From: an uncultured Pseudomonadota bacterium | GTDB taxonomy: Bacteria; Pseudomonadota; Alphaproteobacteria; Rs-D84 | DNA length: 21,549 nt | Assembly: GCA_947169505.1 (NCBI GenBank) | Contig: CAMVPZ010000003.1 | Location: 1-21,549, forward strand | Reading direction: 5' to 3' | Part shown: piece after piece, positions 7,682-15,419 of the stretch | How the letters are laid out: each line of letters starts with the position of its first letter | Numbering within the stretch: position 1 is the stretch's first letter | The notes under the pieces: model-generated | Seen by the model: only the letters and a program-made list of their open reading frames with translations | The model's database searches: none | Told to the model about the DNA's origin: nothing | Position numbers and translations under genes: made by a program

Positions 7682-9769
7682 ATGTTTTTATATACTTTTT
7701 ATAAAAGACATCTTTGGTTGTTAAGAATGATAGCCCTTTTTTTTATGGGATTGATTGTTGCTGTTATTATTGCATTACACCAGGTTAATTTAGAATCTTT
7801 GCGGGGAAATATTTTATCTGGGTTGCGGGATACGACAAATATGCCCATAGAGATAGATGGTAAAATGTCATGGAATTTTTCTTTGCGTCCAACAATAGAA
7901 TTAAATGATGTTCGTATTCCAAATGCAGAGTGGGCAAAAAATAAAAATATGTTTTTTGCAAAAAAAATAACTGTGCGTATGGATTTGTTTTCTTTGTTTT
8001 CTTCGCATCCTGTGATTCGTAATATCAAAGTGCATGATGCAAAAATAGTAATAGAAAGAAATTCCAAAGGTGAAAATTCTATTGTTTTTAATCAACAAGA
8101 TATTCCAGAAAAAATACCAGATACAGAAAAAGGTGAAATCCCAATGTATCCGGTGAAACAATTTCCTTTTATAGGTTTAAATATTGAAAATTTATCTGTG
8201 GATTTGTTTGGTGATAAATATGAATTGGCAAGTTTTGGCATAAGCAATTATACGCGGCATGAAAATCGTGAATACAGCGGTTGGGTAAAACCATATGATA
8301 CTAATTTTCCGTTTGTGATTCAATTTTCTGAATATAATCCGGAACGAAAAATTTATCCTGTACGAATCGCTTTTGCTACAGGTGGCGAAGCTTTGATTGC
8401 AGATGTTGCATTAGAAGGAACAAGCAAAATGCCAATAGATTTTATTGTTCGTGGTGAAATACCAAATTTAGAAAAATCTGGCAAATGGTTTAAGATAGAT
8501 ATGGTGCAATTACCAAAAATAAAATTGGATATTTCAGGTGGTATTGGCACAAAAAAGATATCGTTCAGAAAATCTTTTGTCGCCATCAATGGGTCTTCGA
8601 TAAATTTTTCTGGTTCGTATGATTGGTCAAAGAAAGTCCCAATTATAAAAGCAAAAATAAATTCCGATGGCATTGATATATACAAATCTTTTCCGCAATG
8701 GTTTGGTGTTGGTCAAGAATGGATACATCCAAATCGTGAATTAAATGTTTTTCATGATATGCCTTTGTTTGGTGAATTTTTATACGATATTGATGCCGAA
8801 GTTGATTTGAATTGGAAACATTTTATTGTATATCGTTCGCTTGATTTATCAAAAATGGATATCAAATTGAATGTTAAAAATCATAAATTACATGTTGACG
8901 GTTCTTTGGGTATCGGTGCTGGTGATATAAAGGTAAAGGTTGATGGAACCATTGATGAAAATGGTGTGTATAAGTTGGAAGCCGCTGCAGAAGGGGAACA
9001 TATTTACATTGGTGAAATATTAAAACAAATAAATGTTGATGATGTTATTTCGGGGTTGCCTGTGAATATAGATTTATATGTCAAAGCACATGGTGCAAAT
9101 ATGTCGCAAATAATGCAAACTATTACTGGACCGGTAATGGTTTATTCTGTGGATCGGGGTTTTGCACATGAAGATTTGGTTGAATATATGTATGGCGGGG
9201 ATTTTTTAACCAGTTTGCGTCATAATGTGGAAGATATGTTTACAGGAAACAAGCGTGATATGATTGTCATAGATAAAGCAATTGTAAATGTGAAGTTAAG
9301 AGATGGGTTAATACAAACTGAAAATGGTGTTGCAGTAGAAACACATATTATGAATTTGCGTCTTGCCGGGGATTTGGATTTAGGCAAAGAAACAATTCAA
9401 ATGTCTTTGGCTTCTGTTCCTGTACGTGGATTAAAATTGTCTTTGTCTGGTAACTTGGTTAATGCGATGCAAATAACTGGAAATTTGGCAGAACCTGATT
9501 TCAAGATAAGCGGGGCAGCGGTCGCAGAAAAAGTTGGTTCTGCGGTTGGAATAGGTTTATTGTTGGCACCATTAACTGGTGGGTTAAGTATCGCTGGTGG
9601 ATTTGTTGCGGGTTTATTGGCTGGCGATTTATTGGAAAGTTGGTTGGCAGATGATAAACCGTATAAAACCGCCAAGAAAAAAGGCGCACCAAAAAGACGT
9701 GGTGATCCTGAATGGATGGACAGACCAATAAAGATTTTAATACAAGAGTTTTTTGGAACAAAGGAATAG
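7682..9769 (+). CDS. AsmA-family envelope protein
   Basis: Large AsmA-like protein: a short cytoplasmic N-terminus, one membrane helix (about residues 13-33), and a long periplasmic beta-rich region. Seen: the family-typical start of the soluble part (PIEIDGKMSWNFSLRPTIEL, then NDVRIPN) and a C-terminal AsmA_2-like domain with repeated short beta-strands (LRDGLIQTENGVAV, MNLRLAGDLDLG). It ends in a glycine/alanine-rich hydrophobic stretch (about 635-660) and a basic tail (KKKGAPKRR). Family members are thought to span the periplasm and help phospholipid or outer-membrane assembly. At 695 residues it is within the family range. An AAGGTGAAG ribosome site precedes the ATG; it is 11 nt after rluC and 3 nt before cdaA. 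No finer assignment (TamB, YhdP, YicH) is justified. Confidence 0.82.
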   Translation: MFLYTFYKRHLWLLRMIALFFMGLIVAVIIALHQVNLESLRGNILSGLRDTTNMPIEIDGKMSWNFSLRPTIELNDVRIPNAEWAKNKNMFFAKKITVRMDLFSLFSSHPVIRNIKVHDAKIVIERNSKGENSIVFNQQDIPEKIPDTEKGEIPMYPVKQFPFIGLNIENLSVDLFGDKYELASFGISNYTRHENREYSGWVKPYDTNFPFVIQFSEYNPERKIYPVRIAFATGGEALIADVALEGTSKMPIDFIVRGEIPNLEKSGKWFKIDMVQLPKIKLDISGGIGTKKISFRKSFVAINGSSINFSGSYDWSKKVPIIKAKINSDGIDIYKSFPQWFGVGQEWIHPNRELNVFHDMPLFGEFLYDIDAEVDLNWKHFIVYRSLDLSKMDIKLNVKNHKLHVDGSLGIGAGDIKVKVDGTIDENGVYKLEAAAEGEHIYIGEILKQINVDDVISGLPVNIDLYVKAHGANMSQIMQTITGPVMVYSVDRGFAHEDLVEYMYGGDFLTSLRHNVEDMFTGNKRDMIVIDKAIVNVKLRDGLIQTENGVAVETHIMNLRLAGDLDLGKETIQMSLASVPVRGLKLSLSGNLVNAMQITGNLAEPDFKISGAAVAEKVGSAVGIGLLLAPLTGGLSIAGGFVAGLLAGDLLESWLADDKPYKTAKKKGAPKRRGDPEWMDRPIKILIQEFFGTKE

Positions 9770-9772
9770 GGT

Positions 9773-10543
9773 ATGTTGGATTGGTTAAGTGTAATTCAAA
9801 TTTTCATAATTTGTATTACTGTATATATTTTTTATGTCAGTTTTATAAAAAATACTTCATCAGAAAAACTGGTGCGTGGTCTAATTGGTTTGGGTGTTTT
9901 ATGGTTGTTAAGTTTTTTGTTGCCTTTGGTTCATTTGCGATTATTGGGCAGATTTTTACATTGGATTGCTTTGTTTTTGTCGGTGGGATTGATAGTCATC
10001 TTTCAACCAGAATTGCGAAAAATTTTGGCATTAATGGGAAATATCAAAGGATTAAAAAAAGCAATTTTTGTTTTTAAACAAAATGAAAAAAATATTTCTG
10101 ATAAACAAAGGTCGATTGATGAAATAATGAAAGCCGTTTCATATATGTCTGAAAAACATACCGGGGCATTGATAGTTTTTCTTGAAAATATGGACGATGG
10201 TATGATTGAAAGATATGGCACAAAAATAAATGGGATTATATCAAGTGAATTGTTGTTGACTTTGTTTTTTAATAAAACACCGTTGCATGATGGTGCAGTG
10301 TTAATTCATGAAAACAAAATTGCTTATGCGGGTGCTATATTACCGTTATCACAAAATCAATTACAATGGAAATATGGAACACGTCATCGTGCAGCATTAG
10401 GAATGTCTGAATCTTCAAATGCTACTATTTTGGTTGTGTCCGAAGAAACAGGTGATATTTCTTTTGCTGAAAAAGGTAATATAAAAAAATATGATGATTT
10501 GAAAAAAGTTAAAAATAAACTGGAAAAAATATTGCTAAAGTGA
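9773..10543 (+). CDS. cdaA: CdaA-type membrane diadenylate cyclase (c-di-AMP synthase)
   Basis: Predicted to condense two ATP into cyclic di-AMP. Seen: three hydrophobic helices (about residues 5-25, 33-53, 60-78) followed by the signature FQPELRKIL, and a DAC domain with GALIVF (131-136), PLHDGAV (DGA 173-175) and GTRHRAALG (RHR 204-206), then SEETGDIS. DGA and RHR are the catalytic motifs and both are intact, so activity is expected. Length 256 and topology match CdaA/DacA rather than DisA. The gene starts 3 nt after asmA, with its ribosome site inside the end of asmA. The usual partners cdaR and glmM are not adjacent, and no c-di-AMP phosphodiesterase is in the window. c-di-AMP is well known in Firmicutes and Actinobacteria and uncommon in alphaproteobacteria. 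Confidence 0.93.
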   Translation: MLDWLSVIQIFIICITVYIFYVSFIKNTSSEKLVRGLIGLGVLWLLSFLLPLVHLRLLGRFLHWIALFLSVGLIVIFQPELRKILALMGNIKGLKKAIFVFKQNEKNISDKQRSIDEIMKAVSYMSEKHTGALIVFLENMDDGMIERYGTKINGIISSELLLTLFFNKTPLHDGAVLIHENKIAYAGAILPLSQNQLQWKYGTRHRAALGMSESSNATILVVSEETGDISFAEKGNIKKYDDLKKVKNKLEKILLK

Positions 10544-10586
10544 TTTTGTCAACTTTTAATATTTTTTTAAATTTGCAGTTTTACTC

Positions 10587-10616
10587 TTGCACCGAATCGG
10601 TATTTTTTGTTAAAAT
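10587..10616 (+). promoter_or_regulatory. Promoter of dnaN
   Basis: TTGCAC (10587-10592), an 18-nt spacer and TAAAAT (10611-10616), with a predicted start near 10623 and an AGGAG ribosome site at 10651-10655 before the dnaN ATG. Confidence 0.6.
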
Positions 10617-10661
10617 CTTTCATAAGGAAATAAAAGAATAAGAAAGAAACAGGAGTATGTT

Positions 10662-11774
10662 ATGGAATTTTCAGTGTTTCGCCAGGTGTTAATACGTGCG
10701 CTGGGGCATATGCAATCGATTGTTGAAAAACGTGCCGCTTTGCCGATATTGGTTAATGTAAAAATAGAAGCTGGTGATGATTTAATTTTGTCTGCAACTA
10801 ATGTTGATTTGGAATTGGTTGAACATGTTGCTGCTGATATTACTTTGGGTGGCAAAATAACTGTGCCGGTTCAAATGTTGTATGATATTGTTCGTAAATT
10901 ACCGGATGATGCGGAAATAAGTTTTAAGCAATCTGGGGACAAATTAGTTGTGTCCAGTGGTCGTGCTGTGTTTCATTTGCCAACTTTGCCGGCTGAAAAT
11001 TTCCCGGTAATGGCTGGCGGTAATTTAAGCACTAAATTCCAAATGACAACTGGGGATTTGGCACATTTAATTAACCAAACTAAATTTGCAATCCCAACAG
11101 ATGATGTTCGTTATCATTTGGGTGGAATATATTTCCATATCAGTGAAGATACCGGCAAATTAACGGCGGTTGCAACTGATGCACAACGTATGGCATTGTG
11201 TGCGATTAAAGCACCGGATGGGGCAAAAAGTATGCCGTCTGTGATTATACCACGTCGTGTTATTGGCGAATTGTCTAAATTATTGGAAGATGCTAATGTT
11301 GATGATGTTTTGGTTGAATTGTCTGATACCAAGGCTCGTTTTACAGTTGGTGCTGCTATGTTAACCAGTAAATTGGTCGATGCGCAATATCCAAATTATC
11401 GTGTTGTTATTCCAAAGGGTAATGATAAAATTGCAATCTTGGACAGAAAACAATTTGTTAATGCTGTGGATTTGGTATCGGTCGCCAGTGTTGATAAAAC
11501 GAAATCTGTATCTTTGGCATTTTCAATGAATAAATTGGTTATCAACGCATCAAGTCCGGATGCTGGAACTGCTACCCAAGAATTAGACATTGAATATAAT
11601 GGCGATGCTGCATTTACAATTAATTTCAATGTGAAATTCTTGCTTGATGTTGCGGGCCAGGTCGAAGGTGAAAAATTCCAAATGGAAATGCAAGAATCTT
11701 TGTCACCAACGATTATTAAATCTACGGAAAAAGATACTGATTCGTTATTTGTATTGATGCCGATGCGCATGTAA
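10662..11774 (+). CDS. dnaN: DNA polymerase III beta sliding clamp
   Basis: Ring-shaped clamp that tethers the replicative polymerase to DNA. The 370 residues cover the usual three clamp domains: MEFSVFRQVLIRALGHMQSI at the start, LPILVNVKIEA and the TNVDLELVEHV strand, SGRAVFHLPTLPAENFPVM at the end of domain 1, LGGIYFHI and ATDAQRMAL in domain 2, and the C-terminal LFVLMPMRM that lines the peptide-binding pocket. The clear AGGAG site at 10651-10655 supports the ATG at 10662. It has its own promoter and terminator and is not next to dnaA, about 10 kb away in this window, so the classic dnaA-dnaN-recF order is broken. Confidence 0.97.
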   Translation: MEFSVFRQVLIRALGHMQSIVEKRAALPILVNVKIEAGDDLILSATNVDLELVEHVAADITLGGKITVPVQMLYDIVRKLPDDAEISFKQSGDKLVVSSGRAVFHLPTLPAENFPVMAGGNLSTKFQMTTGDLAHLINQTKFAIPTDDVRYHLGGIYFHISEDTGKLTAVATDAQRMALCAIKAPDGAKSMPSVIIPRRVIGELSKLLEDANVDDVLVELSDTKARFTVGAAMLTSKLVDAQYPNYRVVIPKGNDKIAILDRKQFVNAVDLVSVASVDKTKSVSLAFSMNKLVINASSPDAGTATQELDIEYNGDAAFTINFNVKFLLDVAGQVEGEKFQMEMQESLSPTIIKSTEKDTDSLFVLMPMRM

Positions 11775-11802
11775 AAAAAAATTATAATAATAAATCTGCA
11801 AT

Positions 11803-11850
11803 AAAAACCGGCAACTTATGTAGCATTTGTACACTGCGTTGCCGTTTTTT
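11803..11850 (+). terminator. dnaN terminator made of composite-repeat hairpin A (copy 1)
   Basis: Stem CGGCAAC (11809-11815) / GTTGCCG (11838-11844) followed by T6. The large loop contains TGTA-N7-TACA, the core shared with the two copies downstream of efp. See the repeat entries. Confidence 0.65.
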
Positions 11851-11893
11851 ATTGTATCTTTATCATTCTAATTTTTTTTATGAATCGGAAGAT

Positions 11894-11914
11894 GGCGCAT
11901 CTGCGCCGTTTTTT
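11894..11914 (+). terminator. Hairpin B copy 1, terminator-like
   Basis: Five-bp GC-only stem GGCGC/GCGCC with an ATCT loop, directly followed by GTTTTTT. It could act as a second terminator after dnaN, 64 nt before the efp start, or attenuate read-through into efp. Confidence 0.5.
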
Positions 11915-11977
11915 CTTGCGAATATAAAAATATTGTTATAGACTTAGCCCGGTAAAAAACTAATCAAGGGGTAAGAA

Positions 11978-12547
11978 ATGGCATCTTATATTGCAAACGA
12001 TATGCGTGTTGGTTGGGTAATTTCCCATAATGGTAAACGTTATTCTGTGACTTCGATTACTAAGGTTAAACCGGGTAAAGGCGGCGCTTTTGTCCAGGCG
12101 GATTTGCGTGATATTGATTCTGGTAATAAGGGTGGTGATCGTTGGCGTGCCGAAGACAAAGTTGAAAAATTGATGGTTGAAGATATTGAATGTCAATATT
12201 TGTATTCTGATGGCACAGATGCATTCTTTATGAATTTGTCAGATTATGAACAATTTACAATGCCAAATGATTCTTTGGGTGAACAAATGAAATTTTTGGC
12301 GCCAGAAATGTTGGTTCGTGCCAATTTTGTCGAAGGTCATCCGGTATCAATCACTTTGCCAAAAACTGTGGTTGCAACCGTTGAAGAAACAGAACCTGCT
12401 TTAAAAGGTCAAACTGCAACCAGCAGCGGTGGTAAACCTGCGATACTTGATAATGGTGTTCGTGTTCAGGTTCCAACTTTTATCGAACAGGGCGAAAAGA
12501 TAGTTGTGAATACTGAAACATTAGAATACGTCGAACGTGCAAAATAA
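11978..12547 (+). CDS. efp: Elongation factor P
   Basis: Translation factor that relieves ribosome stalling at polyproline. The three-domain EF-P layout is complete in 189 residues: N-terminal KOW-like domain with the modified-loop sequence KPGKGGAF, two OB-type domains, and the C-terminal GGKPAILDNGVRVQVPTFIEQGEKI. K34 of the loop is the residue beta-lysylated by EpmA in E. coli, so a lysine-type modification is likely here, but epmA is not in the window. AGGGG ahead of the ATG serves as ribosome site. The gene sits between composite hairpin repeats on both sides. Confidence 0.96.
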   Translation: MASYIANDMRVGWVISHNGKRYSVTSITKVKPGKGGAFVQADLRDIDSGNKGGDRWRAEDKVEKLMVEDIECQYLYSDGTDAFFMNLSDYEQFTMPNDSLGEQMKFLAPEMLVRANFVEGHPVSITLPKTVVATVEETEPALKGQTATSSGGKPAILDNGVRVQVPTFIEQGEKIVVNTETLEYVERAK

Positions 12548-12550
12548 ATT

Positions 12551-12633
12551 ATAACGGCACATCTGCTTGTCGTTATTGCGTTCATGTACGTTTTGTACAC
12601 TTCACTTAATAACAACGGCGCATCTGCGCCGTT
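12551..12633 (+). repeat. Composite intergenic hairpin repeat, copy 2 (rearranged)
   Basis: Begins 3 nt after efp. Hairpin A has stem GTCGTTATT (12569-12577) / AATAACAAC (12608-12616), one mismatch, around the core CATGTACGTTTTGTACAC; hairpin B AACGGCGCATCTGCGCCGTT (12614-12633) abuts it with no linker. ATAACG (12551-12556) can alternatively pair with CGTTAT (12571-12576), which would compete with the hairpin A stem. Likely also the efp terminator, though no long T-run follows. Confidence 0.75.
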
Positions 12634-12657
12634 CTAATTTATTTTTAAATCGGTATA

Positions 12658-12776
12658 AATCTGCTTGTTGTCACCTCACTCATGTAGCGTTTGTACATTT
12701 CGCTTGGTGACAACTTCGCATCTTCATCATTCTAATTTATTTTATTTTAGGATTTACGGCGCATCTGCGCCGTTTT
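12658..12776 (+). repeat. Composite intergenic hairpin repeat, copy 3 (full length)
   Basis: ATCTGCTTGT lead-in, hairpin A with a perfect 9-bp stem GTTGTCACC (12667-12675) / GGTGACAAC (12706-12714) around core CATGTAGCGTTTGTACATTT, linker with ATCATTCTAATTTATTTTA, then hairpin B ACGGCGCATCTGCGCCGT (12756-12773) followed by TTTGTTTTA. Same order of parts as copy 1 but a different stem. Together with copy 2 this fills the 300-bp gene-free stretch 12548-12847. Confidence 0.8.
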
Positions 12777-12811
12777 GTTTTATTTTTTTACTTTTTTTTA
12801 TATCAAAAATA

Positions 12812-12820
12812 TGATACAAT
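12812..12820 (+). promoter_or_regulatory. Extended -10 promoter of the secreted-protein cassette
   Basis: TGATACAAT (12812-12820) fits an extended -10 (TGnTATAAT) with only a T-rich -35 region. Predicted start near 12827; AAAGG (12836-12840) is the ribosome site 7 nt before the ATG at 12848. Confidence 0.5.
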
Positions 12821-12847
12821 CCTTACCATTAGAGTAAAGGCTTTTTT

Positions 12848-13242
<395 letters not shown>

Positions 13243-13246
<4 letters not shown>

Positions 13247-13620
13247 AGAAAATATTTATAATATTTTTGATATTGTTGCCATTTGCTGTGAATGCGGGGG
13301 CTGATTTAGAAATACGAAACCAAATTTTGGACAGTGAGATTGAACGTTTGACAAATGAACGTGATACAAAATATGAAAAATTACAACAATGTGAAAAATC
13401 GACAACAGGTTTTAAGATAGCAGGTTTAACAACATTAGTCGCCACCGGCATCGGTGTTTACGGCAATATAAAATTATCACAAAAGTTAAAGGGTAAAAAT
13501 GGCGGTAAAAGTGATGACAGTGCGCGTGTAATAATTAATAAAACACAAGCAGAGAAAAAAGATGATAACTGTGCTTTGTTATGCAAAGTTAATCGGGCAC
13601 CAAAAGGATGTTCGTGTTAA
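13243..13620 (+). CDS. Small secreted coiled-coil protein with C-terminal cysteine cluster
   Basis: Function unknown. Seen in 125 residues: signal peptide (1-18, cleavage after VNA), coiled-coil (about 22-52), a CEK motif (50-52) followed by a glycine-containing hydrophobic helix (56-77, GFKIAGLTTLVATGIGVYG), then a polar region ending in four cysteines (C110, C114, C123, C125). Order and motifs mirror the preceding gene: signal, coiled-coil, Cys-Glu-Lys, membrane-type helix, basic tail. Its ATG overlaps the upstream stop as ATGA with no strong ribosome site, so translation is probably coupled to the phase-variable gene. Likely anchored in the inner membrane or spanning the periplasm. Confidence 0.68.
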
Positions 13621-13634
13621 AAAAAGGAGAAAAA

Positions 13635-14273
13635 ATGAAAAAAATTATATTTGGAATTGTGGGGGTGATGGTTACTGTATTACCGGCAAGTGCAGAGGTT
13701 GATATGGCAGAAATTAAAGCTGCTTGTGAGGCTAGTGATGAATTATTATGGGATAATAGTAATGAATATTGTATTCCAAAAAATCCGTGCTTGGATGAAA
13801 CGGGGAGATATTCTCAATATTGTAATTGGAAAACTTTTGAAAACGTTTATGCTATCTACTATAATGAGTGGAAACCACTTGTAAAAATATATGCAAAAAC
13901 TCATGGCCTTAATTGTGAGCCTTTGCGTACGGAAAATAATTTTGTTTGGTGTACAGGTAAAGATTTAAAAGTGTTTTATTTTTCAAGTGCAAATGATAAT
14001 AATCAACAATATTTAAATGAGAAGTTTGCTGCTAGTCAAAAAGATTCTTTATTCCGAACAGGGAAAGCATTTAAAGATGCTGTATGTAAAAATGCATTGG
14101 GAGGACAGGTGGTAAAAGTGGAAGAAGGTTTTGCGTATGAGTGTAAAATTTCTGCTTCAAAATGTGATATTGTTAAAAGCATTTTAGATGAAGATAGTTT
14201 TTTTGGTGATAAGTCAACTGTGATGGTTAATCCGGCTACAAATAATTGTGTCATAACAACATCTATAGATTAA
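13635..14273 (+). CDS. Cysteine-rich secreted protein of unknown function
   Basis: Function unknown. The ATG at 13635 is chosen because AAGGAG (13624-13629) lies 5 nt upstream and the product then begins with a classic signal peptide, MKKIIFGIVGVMVTVLPASA cut before EVDM; the longer start at 13608 would bury it and overlap the upstream gene. The mature part (about 190 residues) carries ten cysteines, an even number consistent with periplasmic or extracellular disulfides, and many aromatic and acidic residues. No catalytic motif was recognised. It is the third gene of the cassette, 14 nt after the previous stop, and the last before a convergent terminator. Confidence 0.68.
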   Translation: MKKIIFGIVGVMVTVLPASAEVDMAEIKAACEASDELLWDNSNEYCIPKNPCLDETGRYSQYCNWKTFENVYAIYYNEWKPLVKIYAKTHGLNCEPLRTENNFVWCTGKDLKVFYFSSANDNNQQYLNEKFAASQKDSLFRTGKAFKDAVCKNALGGQVVKVEEGFAYECKISASKCDIVKSILDEDSFFGDKSTVMVNPATNNCVITTSID

Positions 14274-14290
14274 AAAAAGTGGACAGATAA

Positions 14291-14322
14291 AAAACGCCCC
14301 AAGGTTGAATCCTTGGGGAATT
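14291..14322. terminator. Terminator between the secreted cassette and fba
   Basis: Perfect 8-bp stem CCCCAAGG (14297-14304) / CCTTGGGG (14311-14318), 6-nt loop. On the minus strand it is followed by CGTTTTTT, a strong terminator for fba; on the plus strand AATTCTTTT gives a weaker T-run for the cassette. Confidence 0.85.
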
Positions 14323-14325
14323 CTT

Positions 14326-15267
14326 TTATATCTTAAACCCGGAACCCATGATGTTTTGAATTGTGGTGATGCAGTGTTTGGTCATTTCGTTTTGGGCATG
14401 CGATAAATAATCACGTGGATTAAAATCTGTTTTATTTTTTGACAAATATTCACGCACAGCACTTGTAAAAGCCAAACGTAAATCTGAATCAAAGTTTACT
14501 TTTGCTATGTGCATACTGATGGCTTTGCGAATTTGCGCTGGGGAAATTCCGTACGCATTTTTTATATCGCCACCGAATTTGTTTATGTTTTTGACGTATT
14601 TTTGCGGTATTGTTGATGCGCCATGTAAAACCAGTGGTGTATTTGGTATATTTTCTGCGATTTGTTTCAAAATATCAAAACGCAGCGATTCGTTTTTGTT
14701 TTTTCTCTTGTATGCGCCATGCGAAGTACCGATGGAAATTGCCAACGAATCGGTTTTGGTTTGTTTTACAAAATCGTAAACTATGTCAGGATTGGTAAAG
14801 GCAGATTCTGTTGAATTTGTGTTTTTATCTTCGAATCCGGCCAACATTCCCAATTCTGTTTCGATTGAAACGTTGAATTTATGTGCGTAATCTGCTGTTT
14901 TTTGCGAAATTTTAATGTTTTCATGTAATGGTAAAGAACTACCGTCAAACATGACAGATGAAAAGCCTAAATCTATCGCATGTTTACAGATTTCAAAACT
15001 GTGTCCATGGTCAAGGTGCAGGGCGATTTGATTTTTTTTATATTTTGCACCACGAACCAATCCCATTAAAATATCGTCGCTCATGTATTTTAAAGCGCTT
15101 TCTGATACCGCCAATATAACGGGGCTTTGCGTTATTTCGGCGGCGGTTAATATCGCATTCAATGTTTCCATATTGTAAAAATTAAAGGCTGGTACGGCAT
15201 AGCTACCACGCAAAGCCCGATTAAGTAGTGTTTTTGTGTTTGATAATCCAAAATCAGAATAGTGCAT
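14326..15267 (-). CDS. fba: Class II fructose-bisphosphate aldolase
   Basis: Zinc-dependent aldolase that interconverts fructose-1,6-bisphosphate with dihydroxyacetone phosphate and glyceraldehyde-3-phosphate. Seen: YAVPAFNFYNMET near the start, HLDHG (84-88) with catalytic Asp and a zinc His, the loop ETELGMLAGFED, the zinc-site IGTSHGAYK and PLVLHGAS. These are all hallmarks of class II; the fold length (313 residues) fits the IIA/IIB type. I chose the ATG at 15267 (MHYSDFG) because AGGTGGG lies 5-6 nt upstream; a GTG at 15276 would overlap that site. Related enzymes such as tagatose-bisphosphate aldolase share these motifs, so substrate is inferred. It stands alone with its own promoter and terminator. 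Confidence 0.9.
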   Translation of the reverse strand: MHYSDFGLSNTKTLLNRALRGSYAVPAFNFYNMETLNAILTAAEITQSPVILAVSESALKYMSDDILMGLVRGAKYKKNQIALHLDHGHSFEICKHAIDLGFSSVMFDGSSLPLHENIKISQKTADYAHKFNVSIETELGMLAGFEDKNTNSTESAFTNPDIVYDFVKQTKTDSLAISIGTSHGAYKRKNKNESLRFDILKQIAENIPNTPLVLHGASTIPQKYVKNINKFGGDIKNAYGISPAQIRKAISMHIAKVNFDSDLRLAFTSAVREYLSKNKTDFNPRDYLSHAQNEMTKHCITTIQNIMGSGFKI

Positions 15268-15297
15268 AAATCCCACCTTTTTTGGCCAGTTTTTTAT

Positions 15298-15306
15298 ATT
15301 ATACCA
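15298..15306 (-). promoter_or_regulatory. Extended -10 promoter of fba
   Basis: Read on the minus strand, TGGTATAAT is a perfect extended -10 (TGnTATAAT), 31 nt upstream of the fba ATG. No good -35 is seen at 17 nt, which an extended -10 can tolerate. Confidence 0.6.
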
Positions 15307-15341
15307 TAAATATAAATTTTTTGGATGTTTTTATATAAAAC

Positions 15342-15369
15342 TTGACAACGTATGAATTTGTGCAACAAT
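15342..15369 (+). promoter_or_regulatory. Candidate promoter of the small lipoprotein gene
   Basis: Consensus -35 TTGACA (15342-15347), a 16-nt spacer and AACAAT (15364-15369). Divergent from the fba promoter, 38 bp apart. Confidence 0.5.
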
Positions 15370-15419
15370 TAGTATGACGAATCGGGATGCAGAGAGAGGT
15401 AAAAAACAAGGAAATACAA

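Larger units (their letters stand above)
11794..11914 (+). repeat. Composite intergenic hairpin repeat, copy 1 (full length)
   Basis: About 120 bp between dnaN and efp: ATCTGC lead-in, hairpin A (stem CGGCAAC/GTTGCCG, core ATGTAGCATTTGTACA), linker with TATCATTCTAATTT, then hairpin B GGCGCATCTGCGCC (11894-11907) followed by T6. Two related copies lie downstream of efp with the same parts. It is not an open reading frame. Confidence 0.8.

Noticed and set aside
9712..10077. 121-codon plus-strand frame overlapping asmA and cdaA
   Set aside because: It lies in another frame across two clear genes and shows no domain of its own.
10662..11774. DnaN ending MPMRM instead of the common MPMRV/MRL
   Set aside because: Conservative change at the last residue; the clamp is otherwise ordinary.
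11978..12547. Possible loss of the modified residue in EF-P
   Set aside because: K34 is present in KPGKGGAF, so nothing is missing.
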